Below, piece by piece: positions 1 through 7,139 of a stretch of 7,256 nt of DNA. Source of the DNA: Lysobacterales bacterium (GTDB lineage Bacteria; Pseudomonadota; Gammaproteobacteria; Xanthomonadales; Marinicellaceae). The stretch lies in assembly GCA_015494035.1 (NCBI GenBank), contig WGBZ01000005.1, forward strand, positions 1-7,256, in the 5' to 3' direction. The number at the start of each line of letters is the position of its first letter. Positions within the stretch are counted from its first letter, which is position 1. The translations under genes and the position numbers were made by a program. The notes under the pieces were generated by a model, which did no database searches, was not told the DNA's origin, and saw nothing but the letters and a program-made list of their open reading frames with translations.

Positions 1-1463
1 GGCCCGGCCCGCTCCAGGGCCTCGGCGGTGTGCAGGCTCAGGTCACTTTCCGGCAGCGGCCCGTCGGTTTCGATCACCTGCGCCAAGGGCGTGTGTTCGT
101 GGTGCTCCCGCACCACGGCCTGGAACGCATCGGTAAAGGGCTTGAGTTTGTCCCGGTGCACTGTCACGCCCGCGGCCATGGCGTGGCCGCCAAAGCGGCG
201 CATAAGCCCAGGTTGGCGGGTTTCCATTTCCACCAGCGCGTCACGCAGGTGAAAACCGGGCACGGAACGGCCAGAGCCTTTCAGCCACTCGCTCTGTTCG
301 TTTTCAGGCGCGAAGGCAAATACCGGCCGGCCGATGCGCTCCTTGACCTTAGATGCCAGCAGGCCGACGATGCCCTGGTGCCACTCCGGGTGAAACAGAC
401 ACAGGCCCATGGGCAGGCGATCCATGTGCTTGAGCTGGGTAACAATGCTGTCGGCTAGTTTTTGCATGTCCGCCTGAATGCTGCGGCGTTGGTGGTTGAT
501 ATCATCCAGTTGCGCCGCCAGATTGCGGGCTTCGTCCGCATCATCGGTCAACAGCAGGTTGATGCCGATGTTCATATCTTCCAGGCGACCGGCGGCGTTC
601 AGGCGCGGGGCCAAAAAAAAGCCGATGGTTTCGGTGGTCACCGAATGGTTTTCCTTGCCGGCCACCTGCAGCAACGCAGCAATGCCCGGCACACAGTGTC
701 CGGCCCGTATGCGGCGAATGCCTTCGGTAACCAGAATGCGGTTGTTGCTGTCCAGCGGCACCAGATCGGCCACGGTGCCCAGGGCCACCAAGTCCAGCCA
801 ACGGGCCAGACTGGGCGGAGCCATATCCCGGGACTGGAACCAGTCATTGGCGCTCAGGCGTTGCCGCAGGGCAGCCATCAGATAAAAGAGCACGCCGACA
901 CCGGCCAGGTTTTTGGACGGAAATTCACAGTCGCCCAGGTTGGGATTGACGATCGCTGTGGCCGCCGGCAGCTGCTCGCCGGGTAAATGGTGATCGGTGA
1001 TAATCACATCCATGCCGGCCTGGTTGGCGGCGTCCACACCGGCAAATGACGAGATGCCGTTGTCCACCGTGATGATGACCTCGCACCCACGTTCTTCCAG
1101 GATGGGGATCAGCTCCGGGCTGAGGCCATAGCCAAAATCGAAGCGATTGGGCACCAGAAAGTCCACATCCTGTGCGCCAAAGGCGCGCAAGGCGCGAATT
1201 GCCAGTGCGGTAGCGGTGGCGCCGTCGGCATCAAAATCTCCCACAATCACAATGCGCTGGTTTTTTTCCAGCGCCTGTTGCAGCCGCGCCGAAGCGGTTT
1301 CCAGCCCATTGAGGCCATCCGGGCGCAGCAACCTGTCCAGCCGGTATTGAACCTGCTCAGGTGAGGTGACACCTCGGGCCAGGTAAAGCCGCTCCACCAG
1401 CGGATGCAGCCCCAAGCCCCGCAGGGCATCGCTTTGAATAATGGGTCGGTGTTTTATTTCCAC
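1..1463 (-). CDS. recJ: Single-stranded-DNA-specific 5'-3' exonuclease RecJ (3' end outside the window)
   Basis: RecJ degrades single-stranded DNA 5' to 3' in RecF-pathway recombination, mismatch repair and base-excision repair. The minus-strand frame is open without interruption for 487 codons, and the C-terminal end (roughly 90 residues, by comparison with the usual family length of about 575) is outside the window. Visible DHH-family motifs, in order: GDFDADG with metal-binding Asp76, Asp78 and Asp80; TVDNGI with Asp134; the signature Asp157-His158-His159; GTVADLVPLD with Asp233. The DHHA1 part follows, with SGRS (about 397-400) and FGGH (GGH at 425-427). The start is the GTG at 1463, giving MEIKHRPIIQ; no in-frame ATG lies between it and an upstream in-frame stop. 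I see no convincing Shine-Dalgarno before this GTG, and a repeat element begins 11 bp upstream. The gene lies downstream of greA in the same direction. Identity is near certain; the exact start is less so. Confidence 0.96.
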   Translation of the reverse strand, partial: MEIKHRPIIQSDALRGLGLHPLVERLYLARGVTSPEQVQYRLDRLLRPDGLNGLETASARLQQALEKNQRIVIVGDFDADGATATALAIRALRAFGAQDVDFLVPNRFDFGYGLSPELIPILEERGCEVIITVDNGISSFAGVDAANQAGMDVIITDHHLPGEQLPAATAIVNPNLGDCEFPSKNLAGVGVLFYLMAALRQRLSANDWFQSRDMAPPSLARWLDLVALGTVADLVPLDSNNRILVTEGIRRIRAGHCVPGIAALLQVAGKENHSVTTETIGFFLAPRLNAAGRLEDMNIGINLLLTDDADEARNLAAQLDDINHQRRSIQADMQKLADSIVTQLKHMDRLPMGLCLFHPEWHQGIVGLLASKVKERIGRPVFAFAPENEQSEWLKGSGRSVPGFHLRDALVEMETRQPGLMRRFGGHAMAAGVTVHRDKLKPFTDAFQAVVREHHEHTPLAQVIETDGPLPESDLSLHTAEALERAG

Positions 1464-1474
1464 CGCAAACCCAG

Positions 1475-1584
1475 GGGAAGCTCTGGTCGGTTCGTGAACT
1501 CGTCACTCATATCTGAAATGTCCGATAATTGCGTTGACGCCCTTGCCAATAGCCTGCTTCGTCCAGATTCAACCAGAGCTTCCC
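1475..1584. repeat. Short palindromic repeat, internally deleted copy (copy A)
   Basis: This 110-bp unit is bounded by a perfect 13-bp inverted repeat, GGGAAGCTCTGGT at 1475-1487 and ACCAGAGCTTCCC at 1572-1584. Its ends and much of its left half align with the 163-bp copy next to it: the aatagcc block, the CCAGATTCAA block and the terminal GCTTCCC are shared. About 53 bp of the centre and right arm are missing, including the second half of the central hairpin. It is clearly more diverged than the other two copies. It ends 11 bp before the recJ start codon. I see no coding capacity in it. Confidence 0.8.
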
Positions 1585-1586
1585 TG

Positions 1587-1749
1587 GGGAACCTCTGATC
1601 GAATCGTGACACGGCGTCTTCCGGCGTAAAATCGTCCATTTCTGCGTTGCAAACCTTCGCAATAGCCTTGCTATTGCGTGCGGTTTGCGCCTTGAACTGA
1701 ACAATTTTTCACAACAATCTGCTCGCGCCAGATTCAATCAAGGGTTCCC
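1587..1749. repeat. MITE-like palindromic repeat, full length (copy B)
   Basis: This 163-bp element has imperfect terminal inverted repeats: 1587-1605 pairs with 1731-1749 at 16 of 19 positions, with ends GGGAACC and GGTTCCC. Positions 1597-1740 match 6834-6977 with 10 substitutions in 144 bp and no gaps, in the same orientation, so this is a dispersed family. The arms are partly complementary as well: about 1630-1646 and 1692-1710 resemble each other's reverse complement, flanking a strong central hairpin. It therefore reads as one long imperfect palindrome with no transposase gene, the form expected of a MITE. It lies 2 bp from copy A and 5 bp from the greA stop codon. The mobile origin is inferred. 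Confidence 0.88.
1649..1688. other. Central hairpin of repeat copy B
   Basis: GCAAACC (1649-1655) pairs with GGTTTGC (1682-1688), and CGCAATAG (1658-1665) pairs perfectly with CTATTGCG (1671-1678) around a five-base CCTTG loop. A 2/3-base internal loop separates the two stems. Transcribed after greA, this would form a stable RNA hairpin about 65-105 nt past the stop codon. It could protect the 3' end or weaken read-through into recJ. No run of T follows it on the minus strand, so it does not look like a classical intrinsic terminator. Confidence 0.65.
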
Positions 1750-1754
1750 TAGGA

Positions 1755-2231
1755 TCACTCATAGCGGATGGAAAGAATGTAATAAGTGCGAACACCGCCG
1801 GGTGCCTGCACCTGGACCTCGTCATCCACTTCCTTGCCAATCAGGGCGCGGGCAATGGGTGAGCTGACAGAAATGCGCCCCTGTTCAATGTCGGCTTCGG
1901 CATCACCAACAATCTGGTAAGTGACGGTCTCACCGCTATCTTCGGCTTCCAGTTCAACCGTGGCGCCAAACACCACCTTGTCACCCACATTCAGCTTGCT
2001 GACGTCAATCACCTGGGCATTGGAAAGCACGCTTTCCAGCTCGGCAATGCGGCCTTCATTAAAAGATTGCTGTTCGCGCGCAGCGTGGTATTCGGCGTTT
2101 TCTTTCAGGTCACCGTGAGCGCGTGCCTCGGCAATGGCGTCAATAATGCGCGGGCGCTCGACGGTTTTCAAACGCTGCAATTCTTCGCGCAGGCGCTCGG
2201 CGCCTTTGGCGGTAATGGGTGCTCTACTCAT
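1755..2231 (-). CDS. greA: Transcription elongation factor GreA
   Basis: GreA enters the secondary channel of RNA polymerase and stimulates cleavage of the 3' end of backtracked RNA, restarting stalled complexes. The 158-residue product has the usual family length. The N-terminal coiled coil (about residues 1-75) carries the tip signature [17 protein letters not shown], with the acidic pair Asp41 and Glu44 needed for cleavage. The C-terminal FKBP-like domain (about 80-158) shows [19 protein letters not shown] and [11 protein letters not shown]. Translation starts at ATG 2231, 16 nt after the carB stop, with GAGGA in the gap. It is almost certainly the last gene of a carA-carB-greA transcript. 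The TGA stop is followed within 5 bp by a repeat element, so any native terminator here has been replaced or is formed by the repeat. Confidence 0.98.
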   Translation of the reverse strand: MSRAPITAKGAERLREELQRLKTVERPRIIDAIAEARAHGDLKENAEYHAAREQQSFNEGRIAELESVLSNAQVIDVSKLNVGDKVVFGATVELEAEDSGETVTYQIVGDAEADIEQGRISVSSPIARALIGKEVDDEVQVQAPGGVRTYYILSIRYE

Positions 2232-2242
2232 GAAATGGATAA

Positions 2243-2247
2243 TCCTC
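2243..2247 (-). promoter_or_regulatory. greA ribosome binding site
   Basis: GAGGA on the minus strand follows the carB TAA immediately and lies 11 nt before the greA ATG. It is the only purine-rich match to the anti-Shine-Dalgarno in the 16-nt gap, though the spacing is slightly long. Confidence 0.6.
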
Positions 2248-5200
2248 TTACTGTTTGCCGGCAGGCACGGTGGCAGCCGCCGAGGGGTTGTTCTGGTGCA
2301 ATTCGCGCAAGGCGAAAATGCGGTTGTTGTTTAAATAGCCGTAAGCCTCCAGCGTGGCGGCGGCGCCATAAATGGTGGTGGAATAATTGACGCTTTGCTG
2401 CAGGGCTTCGCGGCGAATGGAATACGAGTCGGCAATGGCCGTAGCGCCTTCGGTGGTGTTGATAATGAAGTCCACTTCCCGGCTTTTGATCTTGTCCACA
2501 ATGTGCGGCCGGCCTTCCGTGACCTTGTTAACCCGTTCGCAATACAGCCCGGCTTCGCGCAGCAACTGACAGGTGCCACCGGTGGCCACCAGCTCAAAGC
2601 CCATGGCATCCAGCTTTTTGGCCAATGGTACCACTTTTTCCTTGTCGGCATTGCGCACCGAAACAAACGCCGTGCCTTGCAGTGGCATGGCGGTCTGGCT
2701 GGCCTGCTTGGCCTTGGCCACGGCCTCACCAAAGGTGGCACCCACGCCCATGACTTCGCCGGTGGAGCGCATTTCCGGGCCAAGAATGGGGTCCACACCG
2801 GGAAATTTCAGAAACGGAAACACCGGTTCCTTGATAGAGAAATGATTCAGAGTCAGCCGTTCACAAACGCCTTGCTCGGCCAGACTGACGCCAGCCATGC
2901 AGCGGGCGGCGATCTTGGCCAGTGGCAAGCCGGTGGCCTTGGAAACAAACGGCACCGTGCGTGAAGCGCGCGGGTTGACTTCCAGCACATAAATATCGTC
3001 GCCCTGAATGGCGAACTGGGTGTTCATGAGGCCAATAACGCCCAACGCCCGAGCCATTTTGGCGGCCTGTTGTGCCAGCTCCTGCTGCACTTCGGGGCTA
3101 AGGGAAAATGGCGGGATGCTGCAGGCCGAATCGCCCGAATGCACACCGGCCTGCTCAATGTGCTCCATGATGCCGCCCACCAGCACCTCGCTGCCATCAC
3201 AGATCAAGTCCACATCGACTTCGGTGGCATGGTCCAGAAAACGGTCAAGCAAAACCGGGGATTCGTTACTGACCTTCACCGCCTCGCGCATGTAACGCTG
3301 CAATTCCTGATCGTTATTGACGATTTCCATGGCCCGCCCACCCAGCACATAGGAAGGCCGAACCACCAATGGGTAGCCCACTTCCGCCGCCAGTTGCAGG
3401 GCTTCTTCGGCGCTGGTGGCGGTGCGGTTGGGCGGCTGCTTCAGGCCCAGGTCATCCAGCACTTTCTTGAACTGCTCGCGGTCTTCGGCCAGGTCAATGC
3501 ACTGCGGCGATGAGCCGATAATCGGCACGCCGGCTTCCTGCAGCTGTCGCGCCAGGTTCAGTGGCGTCTGTCCGCCGTATTGCACAATCACCCCGTCGGG
3601 TTTTTCGATAGCCACAATTTCCAGCACGTCTTCGAGGGTCAAGGGTTCAAAATAAAGCCTGTCGGAGGTGTCAAAATCGGTGGAAACGGTTTCCGGGTTG
3701 CAGTTGACCATGATGGTTTCCAGACCATCTTCCTTCAGGGCTAAAGACGCATGAACGCAGCAATAATCGAATTCAATCCCCTGCCCGATGCGGTTGGGGC
3801 CACCGCCCAGCACCATGATCTTGCGCCGTGTGCTGGGGCGGGATTCGTCGTGTTGCTCGTAAGTGGAGTACAGGTAGGCGGTGGGTGAGGCAAATTCACC
3901 GGCACAGGAATCCACCCGTTTGTAGACCGGCCGCACACCCAGTTTGTGGCGTTGGGCACGCACGCTGTCCTCGTTCACTTGCAGCAGTTCGGCCAGGCGC
4001 TTGTCGGAAAAACCCTGTTGTTTGATCGCCTGCCAGGTGGTCGCATCCCATTGCAGGTAGTCCTCACCGGCCATGGCCTGTTCCAGCCGGACGAGGTGCT
4101 CGATTTGGGCCAGAAACCACGGATCAATGGTCGAAAGGCGGTGAATATCATCCAGGGAATAACTCAGCCGGAAGGCATCGGCCACATACAGCAGCCGGTC
4201 GGACGAGGGTTCCCGCAGCTCTTTATCCAGATCAAAGCCTTCGGCCAGGTCAGCGGCGGAAACCAGCGGGTTGAGACCACTGAGACCGGTTTCCATGCTG
4301 CGCAGGCCTTTTTGCAGGGATTCGGCAAAGGTGCGACCAAAGGCCATGGCCTCACCCACGGATTTCATTTGCGTTGTCAGCCGGTTTTCGGCCTGGGTGA
4401 ATTTCTCAAAGGCAAAGCGCGGAATTTTGGTGACCACGTAGTCAATACTTGGCTCAAACGAGGCGGGAATCACGCCGCCGGTGATTTCATTCTGCAGTTC
4501 ATCCAGTGTGTAGCCCACCGCCAACCGCGCAGCCACCTTGGCAATGGGGAAACCGGTGGCCTTGGACGCCAGAGCCGAGGAACGCGACACACGTGGATTC
4601 ATCTCAATGACGATCACGCGGCCGTTTTCTGGATTGATGGCAAACTGGACGTTGGAACCGCCGGTGTCGACGCCGATTTTCCGCAACACCGCCAGGGAGG
4701 CATCACGCAGGTATTGGTACTCCTTGTCGGTGAGTGTCTGCGCCGGCGCCACGGTGATGGAATCACCCGTGTGCACGCCCATGGGGTCCAGGTTTTCGAT
4801 GCTGCAGACGATAATGCAATTGTCCTTGCTGTCGCGCACCACTTCCATTTCAAACTCTTTCCAGCCCAGCAGCGATTCTTCCAGCAACACTTCCGTGGTC
4901 GGTGAGAGTTTCAGTCCTTCGGCGGTGATGCGTTCGAACTCTTCCAGGTTGTAGGCAATGCCACCACCGGAACCGCCCATGGTAAAGGAAGGCCGGATAA
5001 TCACCGGGTAGCCGATTTTTTTCTGGGCTTCTCGGGCTTCTTCGATGTCATGCACCAGGTAGGATTTGGGTGTGTCCAGGCCGATATCGGTCATGGCCTC
5101 GCGAAACAGCTCCCGGTCCTCGGCCATGTCGATGGCCTCGCGCGTGGCGCCGATCATTTCCACGCCATACTGATCCAGCACACCATGGCTGGCCAGATCA

Positions 5201-5499
5201 AGCGCGCAATTAAGCGCTGTCTGGCCGCCCATGGTCGGCAAAATGGCGTCAGGCCGTTCTTTTTCGATGATCTTGGCCACGGTTTTCCAGTTTACCGGCT
5301 CAATGTAAACCGTGTCTGCGGTTTCCGGGTCGGTCATGATGGTGGCGGGGTTCGAGTTGACCAGAATCACGCGGTAGCCTTCTTCGCTCAAGGCCTTGCA
5401 GGCCTGGGTGCCGGAATAGTCAAATTCGCAGGCCTGACCAATCACAATGGGGCCGGCGCCAAGCACCAGTATGCTTTTGATGTCCTCGCGTTTAGGCAC
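2248..5499 (-). CDS. carB: Carbamoyl-phosphate synthase large subunit
   Basis: CarB makes carbamoyl phosphate from bicarbonate, two ATP and ammonia channelled from CarA, feeding arginine and pyrimidine synthesis. From the GTG at 5499 the product is 1083 residues (E. coli CarB has 1073) and begins [16 protein letters not shown], colinear with the E. coli protein over the N-terminal domain. Domains: carboxyphosphate ATP-grasp (about 1-400; [41 protein letters not shown]); oligomerisation (about 400-555); carbamoyl-phosphate ATP-grasp (about 560-935; [18 protein letters not shown] from residue 562, [26 protein letters not shown]); C-terminal MGS-like allosteric domain (about 945-1083; [22 protein letters not shown]). 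Those last motifs resemble the E. coli UMP-binding site, so feedback by UMP is likely. GTG is preferred because CAGGAG lies 6 nt upstream and the homologous proteins start here. An in-frame ATG at 5529 would add 10 residues. No key motif is missing. Confidence 0.98.
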   Translation of the reverse strand: MPKREDIKSILVLGAGPIVIGQACEFDYSGTQACKALSEEGYRVILVNSNPATIMTDPETADTVYIEPVNWKTVAKIIEKERPDAILPTMGGQTALNCALDLASHGVLDQYGVEMIGATREAIDMAEDRELFREAMTDIGLDTPKSYLVHDIEEAREAQKKIGYPVIIRPSFTMGGSGGGIAYNLEEFERITAEGLKLSPTTEVLLEESLLGWKEFEMEVVRDSKDNCIIVCSIENLDPMGVHTGDSITVAPAQTLTDKEYQYLRDASLAVLRKIGVDTGGSNVQFAINPENGRVIVIEMNPRVSRSSALASKATGFPIAKVAARLAVGYTLDELQNEITGGVIPASFEPSIDYVVTKIPRFAFEKFTQAENRLTTQMKSVGEAMAFGRTFAESLQKGLRSMETGLSGLNPLVSAADLAEGFDLDKELREPSSDRLLYVADAFRLSYSLDDIHRLSTIDPWFLAQIEHLVRLEQAMAGEDYLQWDATTWQAIKQQGFSDKRLAELLQVNEDSVRAQRHKLGVRPVYKRVDSCAGEFASPTAYLYSTYEQHDESRPSTRRKIMVLGGGPNRIGQGIEFDYCCVHASLALKEDGLETIMVNCNPETVSTDFDTSDRLYFEPLTLEDVLEIVAIEKPDGVIVQYGGQTPLNLARQLQEAGVPIIGSSPQCIDLAEDREQFKKVLDDLGLKQPPNRTATSAEEALQLAAEVGYPLVVRPSYVLGGRAMEIVNNDQELQRYMREAVKVSNESPVLLDRFLDHATEVDVDLICDGSEVLVGGIMEHIEQAGVHSGDSACSIPPFSLSPEVQQELAQQAAKMARALGVIGLMNTQFAIQGDDIYVLEVNPRASRTVPFVSKATGLPLAKIAARCMAGVSLAEQGVCERLTLNHFSIKEPVFPFLKFPGVDPILGPEMRSTGEVMGVGATFGEAVAKAKQASQTAMPLQGTAFVSVRNADKEKVVPLAKKLDAMGFELVATGGTCQLLREAGLYCERVNKVTEGRPHIVDKIKSREVDFIINTTEGATAIADSYSIRREALQQSVNYSTTIYGAAATLEAYGYLNNNRIFALRELHQNNPSAAATVPAGKQ

Positions 5500-6724
5500 G
5501 GTGGGCTCCTGAGTGATCGTTGTGGGCATTAGGGGCTCCGGTTTGCAGGTCGGCTTGTTTGCCGCTGCGCTGACGCATGGCCTGAATAAACGGCTCAAAC
5601 AAACGGCGGGCATCGTGCGGGCCGGGGCTGGCTTCGGGGTGCCCCTGAAAACCGTAGGCTGGCACGTCGGTGCGGGCGATGCCCTGCAGCGATCCGTCAA
5701 ACAGGGATTTATGCGTGGCTTTCATGGTGGGCGGCAGGCTGACTTCATCCACCGCAAAACCATGGTTCTGGCTGGTGATCATGACTTCGCCAGTGGCCAG
5801 GTCCTGCACCGGGTGGTTGGCGCCATGGTGGCCGAATTTCATTTTGCTGGTGCGAGCGCCACTGGCCAGCGCCAGCAACTGGTGACCCAGGCAAATGCCA
5901 AACAGGGGCACGCCGCTGTTGAGCAATTCTCCGATGGCATCAATGGCGTAATCACAGGCTGCCGGATCGCCCGGGCCATTGGACAGAAAAACACCATCGG
6001 GTTGCCTGGCCAGCACTTCAGCCACCGGTGTCTGGGCCGGCACCACCGTCAGGCGACAGCCCATTTCACGCAGAATACGCAGGATATTGCGCTTGATGCC
6101 ATAGTCGTAACAGACCACGTGCAGGTCCGGCTCAGGGGCTGGTTTGGGGGCGCTGGTCTGGATGTCGTATTCCGGTTCCTGCCATTGGTAAGGCGCCTGA
6201 CAAGTGACTTCACGGGCCAGGTCCATGCCTTCCAGCCCGGCGAATTCACGCGCCAGTTGCACAGCCTTTTCTGTGTCCAGCTCGTTCCCGGCCATCAGGC
6301 AGGCTTTCTGGGCGCCTTCATCGCGCAGGATGCGGGTCAGCTCGCGGGTTTCCACCCCGGCAATGGCTACCGTGCCATGGCGTTGCAGGTAGTCGGTCAG
6401 TGACTCGGTTTCACGCCAGCTACTGGAACGCGAAGGCAGGTCCTTGATAATCAGGGCTTCTGCCTGCACCTGAGGCGATTCCTCGTCCTGCACATTGCAG
6501 CCGGTGTTGCCAATATGCGGGTATGTCAGTGTCACCAGCTGACGGGCGTAGGATGGGTCAGTAAGGATTTCCTGGTAACCGGTCATGGCGGTGTTAAAAA
6601 CCACCTCGCCCACGGCGGTGCCCTCAGCACCCAAGGAAAAGCCGGTAAAAATCCGGCCATCGGCCAGGGCCAAAATGGCCGGTTGACGCTCGGGGGGAAA
6701 CAATAATTCCGGTAGTTGACTCAC
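5492..6724 (-). CDS. carA: Carbamoyl-phosphate synthase small subunit (glutamine amidotransferase)
   Basis: CarA hydrolyses glutamine and passes ammonia to CarB. The N-terminal CPSase small-subunit domain (about residues 15-155) has [20 protein letters not shown] and YPHIGNTG. The C-terminal class I amidotransferase domain (about 205-390) has FLSNGPGDP, the nucleophile Cys278 in GICLGHQ, and His362 and Glu364 in [13 protein letters not shown], so the triad is intact. At 410 residues it is longer than E. coli CarA (382), with roughly 12 extra residues at the N terminus and about 20 at the C terminus; the tail is polar and reads through the carB ribosome binding site. The start is GTG 6724, with AAGAG 6 nt upstream. 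The TAA stop overlaps the carB start by 8 bp (GTGCCTAA), indicating coupled translation and balanced subunits. I found no convincing ARG box upstream. The neighbour dapB, often first in this operon, is absent. Confidence 0.98.
   Translation of the reverse strand: MSQLPELLFPPERQPAILALADGRIFTGFSLGAEGTAVGEVVFNTAMTGYQEILTDPSYARQLVTLTYPHIGNTGCNVQDEESPQVQAEALIIKDLPSRSSSWRETESLTDYLQRHGTVAIAGVETRELTRILRDEGAQKACLMAGNELDTEKAVQLAREFAGLEGMDLAREVTCQAPYQWQEPEYDIQTSAPKPAPEPDLHVVCYDYGIKRNILRILREMGCRLTVVPAQTPVAEVLARQPDGVFLSNGPGDPAACDYAIDAIGELLNSGVPLFGICLGHQLLALASGARTSKMKFGHHGANHPVQDLATGEVMITSQNHGFAVDEVSLPPTMKATHKSLFDGSLQGIARTDVPAYGFQGHPEASPGPHDARRLFEPFIQAMRQRSGKQADLQTGAPNAHNDHSGAHRA
5506..5511 (-). promoter_or_regulatory. 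carB ribosome binding site that decides the GTG start
   Basis: CAGGAG on the minus strand is followed by CCCACC and then GTG (5499-5497). The strong match and 6-nt spacing support the GTG start over the upstream ATG at 5529. The site lies inside the last codons of carA, so ribosomes finishing carA pass over it, which favours translational coupling. Confidence 0.8.
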
Positions 6725-6730
6725 GGCTTA

Positions 6731-6735
6731 CTCTT
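6731..6735 (-). promoter_or_regulatory. carA ribosome binding site (moderate)
   Basis: AAGAG on the minus strand, 6 nt before the GTG at 6724, differs from AGGAG at one base. Spacing is good, and no in-frame ATG near the N terminus offers a better start. Confidence 0.5.
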
Positions 6736-6781
6736 TTGTCTGGCACACACATTCAGCGGCCTGTGGCGATGGGGCTGGCGC

Positions 6782-6820
6782 TCAGGCAGGATGAATCCGG
6801 TGGTTGTGAACTGCGGTCAT
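6782..6820 (-). other. Possible 12-codon leader ORF upstream of carA
   Basis: An ATG-to-TGA frame encodes MTAVHNHRIHPA between repeat copy C and carA. It starts 3 bp from the repeat and ends 57 bp before the carA GTG. There is no Shine-Dalgarno, and no run of Arg or other codons that would point to attenuation, so it may be chance. The rest of 6725-6823 shows no clear sigma-70 promoter for carA on the minus strand. Confidence 0.15.
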
Positions 6821-6823
6821 TAA

Positions 6824-6985
6824 GGGAAGCTCTGATTGAATCGTGACACGGCATCTTGTGGCGTAAAATCGTCCATTTCTGTGTTGCAAACCTTCGCAAT
6901 AGCCTGGCTATTACGTGCGGTTTGCGCCTTGAACTGAACAATTTTTCACGACGATCTGCTTGCGCCAGATTCAATCAGAGCTTCC
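6824..6985. repeat. MITE-like palindromic repeat, full length (copy C)
   Basis: This 162-bp element has perfect 18-bp terminal inverted repeats, GGAAGCTCTGATTGAATC at 6825-6842 and its complement at 6968-6985, flanked on both sides by TTAA (6820-6823 and 6986-6989). Internally it matches copy B at 134 of 144 positions, in the same plus-strand orientation. The central hairpin (6886-6925) is retained with one mismatch in the inner stem (CGCAATAG against CTATTACG). It occupies about 40% of the carA-lgt divergent region. No transposase is encoded. The clean ends suggest it is the youngest or best-preserved of the three copies. Confidence 0.88.
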
Positions 6986-7107
6986 TTAAACCGCGGCGGC
7001 TGGATGGGTATTTTACCCCAAGGTCGCGCCCAATGCACCCGTTGCACGCGGCCCGTTCCCCTTTTGCTGGTCTGGCCACTTTCGCACAGAGAGGCGGGAT
7101 TTCGGTT

Positions 7108-7113
7108 TACAAT
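7108..7113 (+). promoter_or_regulatory. Candidate -10 element for lgt
   Basis: TACAAT matches the sigma-70 -10 consensus TATAAT at five of six bases and lies 26 bp before the lgt ATG, leaving a short leader. No good -35 hexamer sits 16-18 bp upstream (the sequence there is near CACAGA), so the promoter may be weak or need an activator. The remainder of 6990-7107 shows only a 5-bp inverted repeat, GGGTA/TACCC at 7006-7018, too short to interpret. Confidence 0.35.
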
Positions 7114-7127
7114 AACGGTCTCTTAAC

Positions 7128-7131
7128 AAGG
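7128..7131 (+). promoter_or_regulatory. lgt ribosome binding site
   Basis: AAGG lies 8 nt before the ATG at 7140. It is a short but well-placed match and supports this start. Confidence 0.5.
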
Positions 7132-7139
7132 CGTTTTGC

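Noticed and set aside
30..986. Two consecutive plus-strand open frames (30-458 and 462-986)
   Set aside because: They are antisense to recJ, which is continuous through this region with all DHH motifs intact.
1..1463. Possible recJ pseudogene, since no single long complete frame with both start and stop is visible
   Set aside because: Direct translation from GTG 1463 to position 1 has no stop or frameshift; the gene simply runs off the window edge.
1454..1639. 61-codon minus-strand frame starting MDDFTPEDA across copies A and B
   Set aside because: It spans the junction of two repeats, resembles no known protein, and ends within the recJ start region.
1475..1749. CRISPR array, because similar units lie in tandem
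   Set aside because: Only two units of unequal length, diverged, with 2 bp between them and inverted-repeat ends; there are no regular short repeats and spacers and no cas genes.
3946..4905. 319-codon open frame on the plus strand opposite carB
   Set aside because: It lies wholly antisense to conserved CarB sequence, has no recognisable domain, and is explained by the high-GC codon use of carB.
5513..6403. 296-codon open frame on the plus strand opposite carA
   Set aside because: Antisense shadow of carA, whose conserved motifs run through the whole interval.
6725..6823. ArgR operator (ARG box) upstream of carA
   Set aside because: I looked for paired TGAAT...ATTCA-type boxes; only isolated half matches are present, at unsuitable spacing.
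7006..7018. Small inverted repeat GGGTA/TACCC as a terminator
   Set aside because: The stem is only 5 bp, there is no T-run, and no gene ends nearby.
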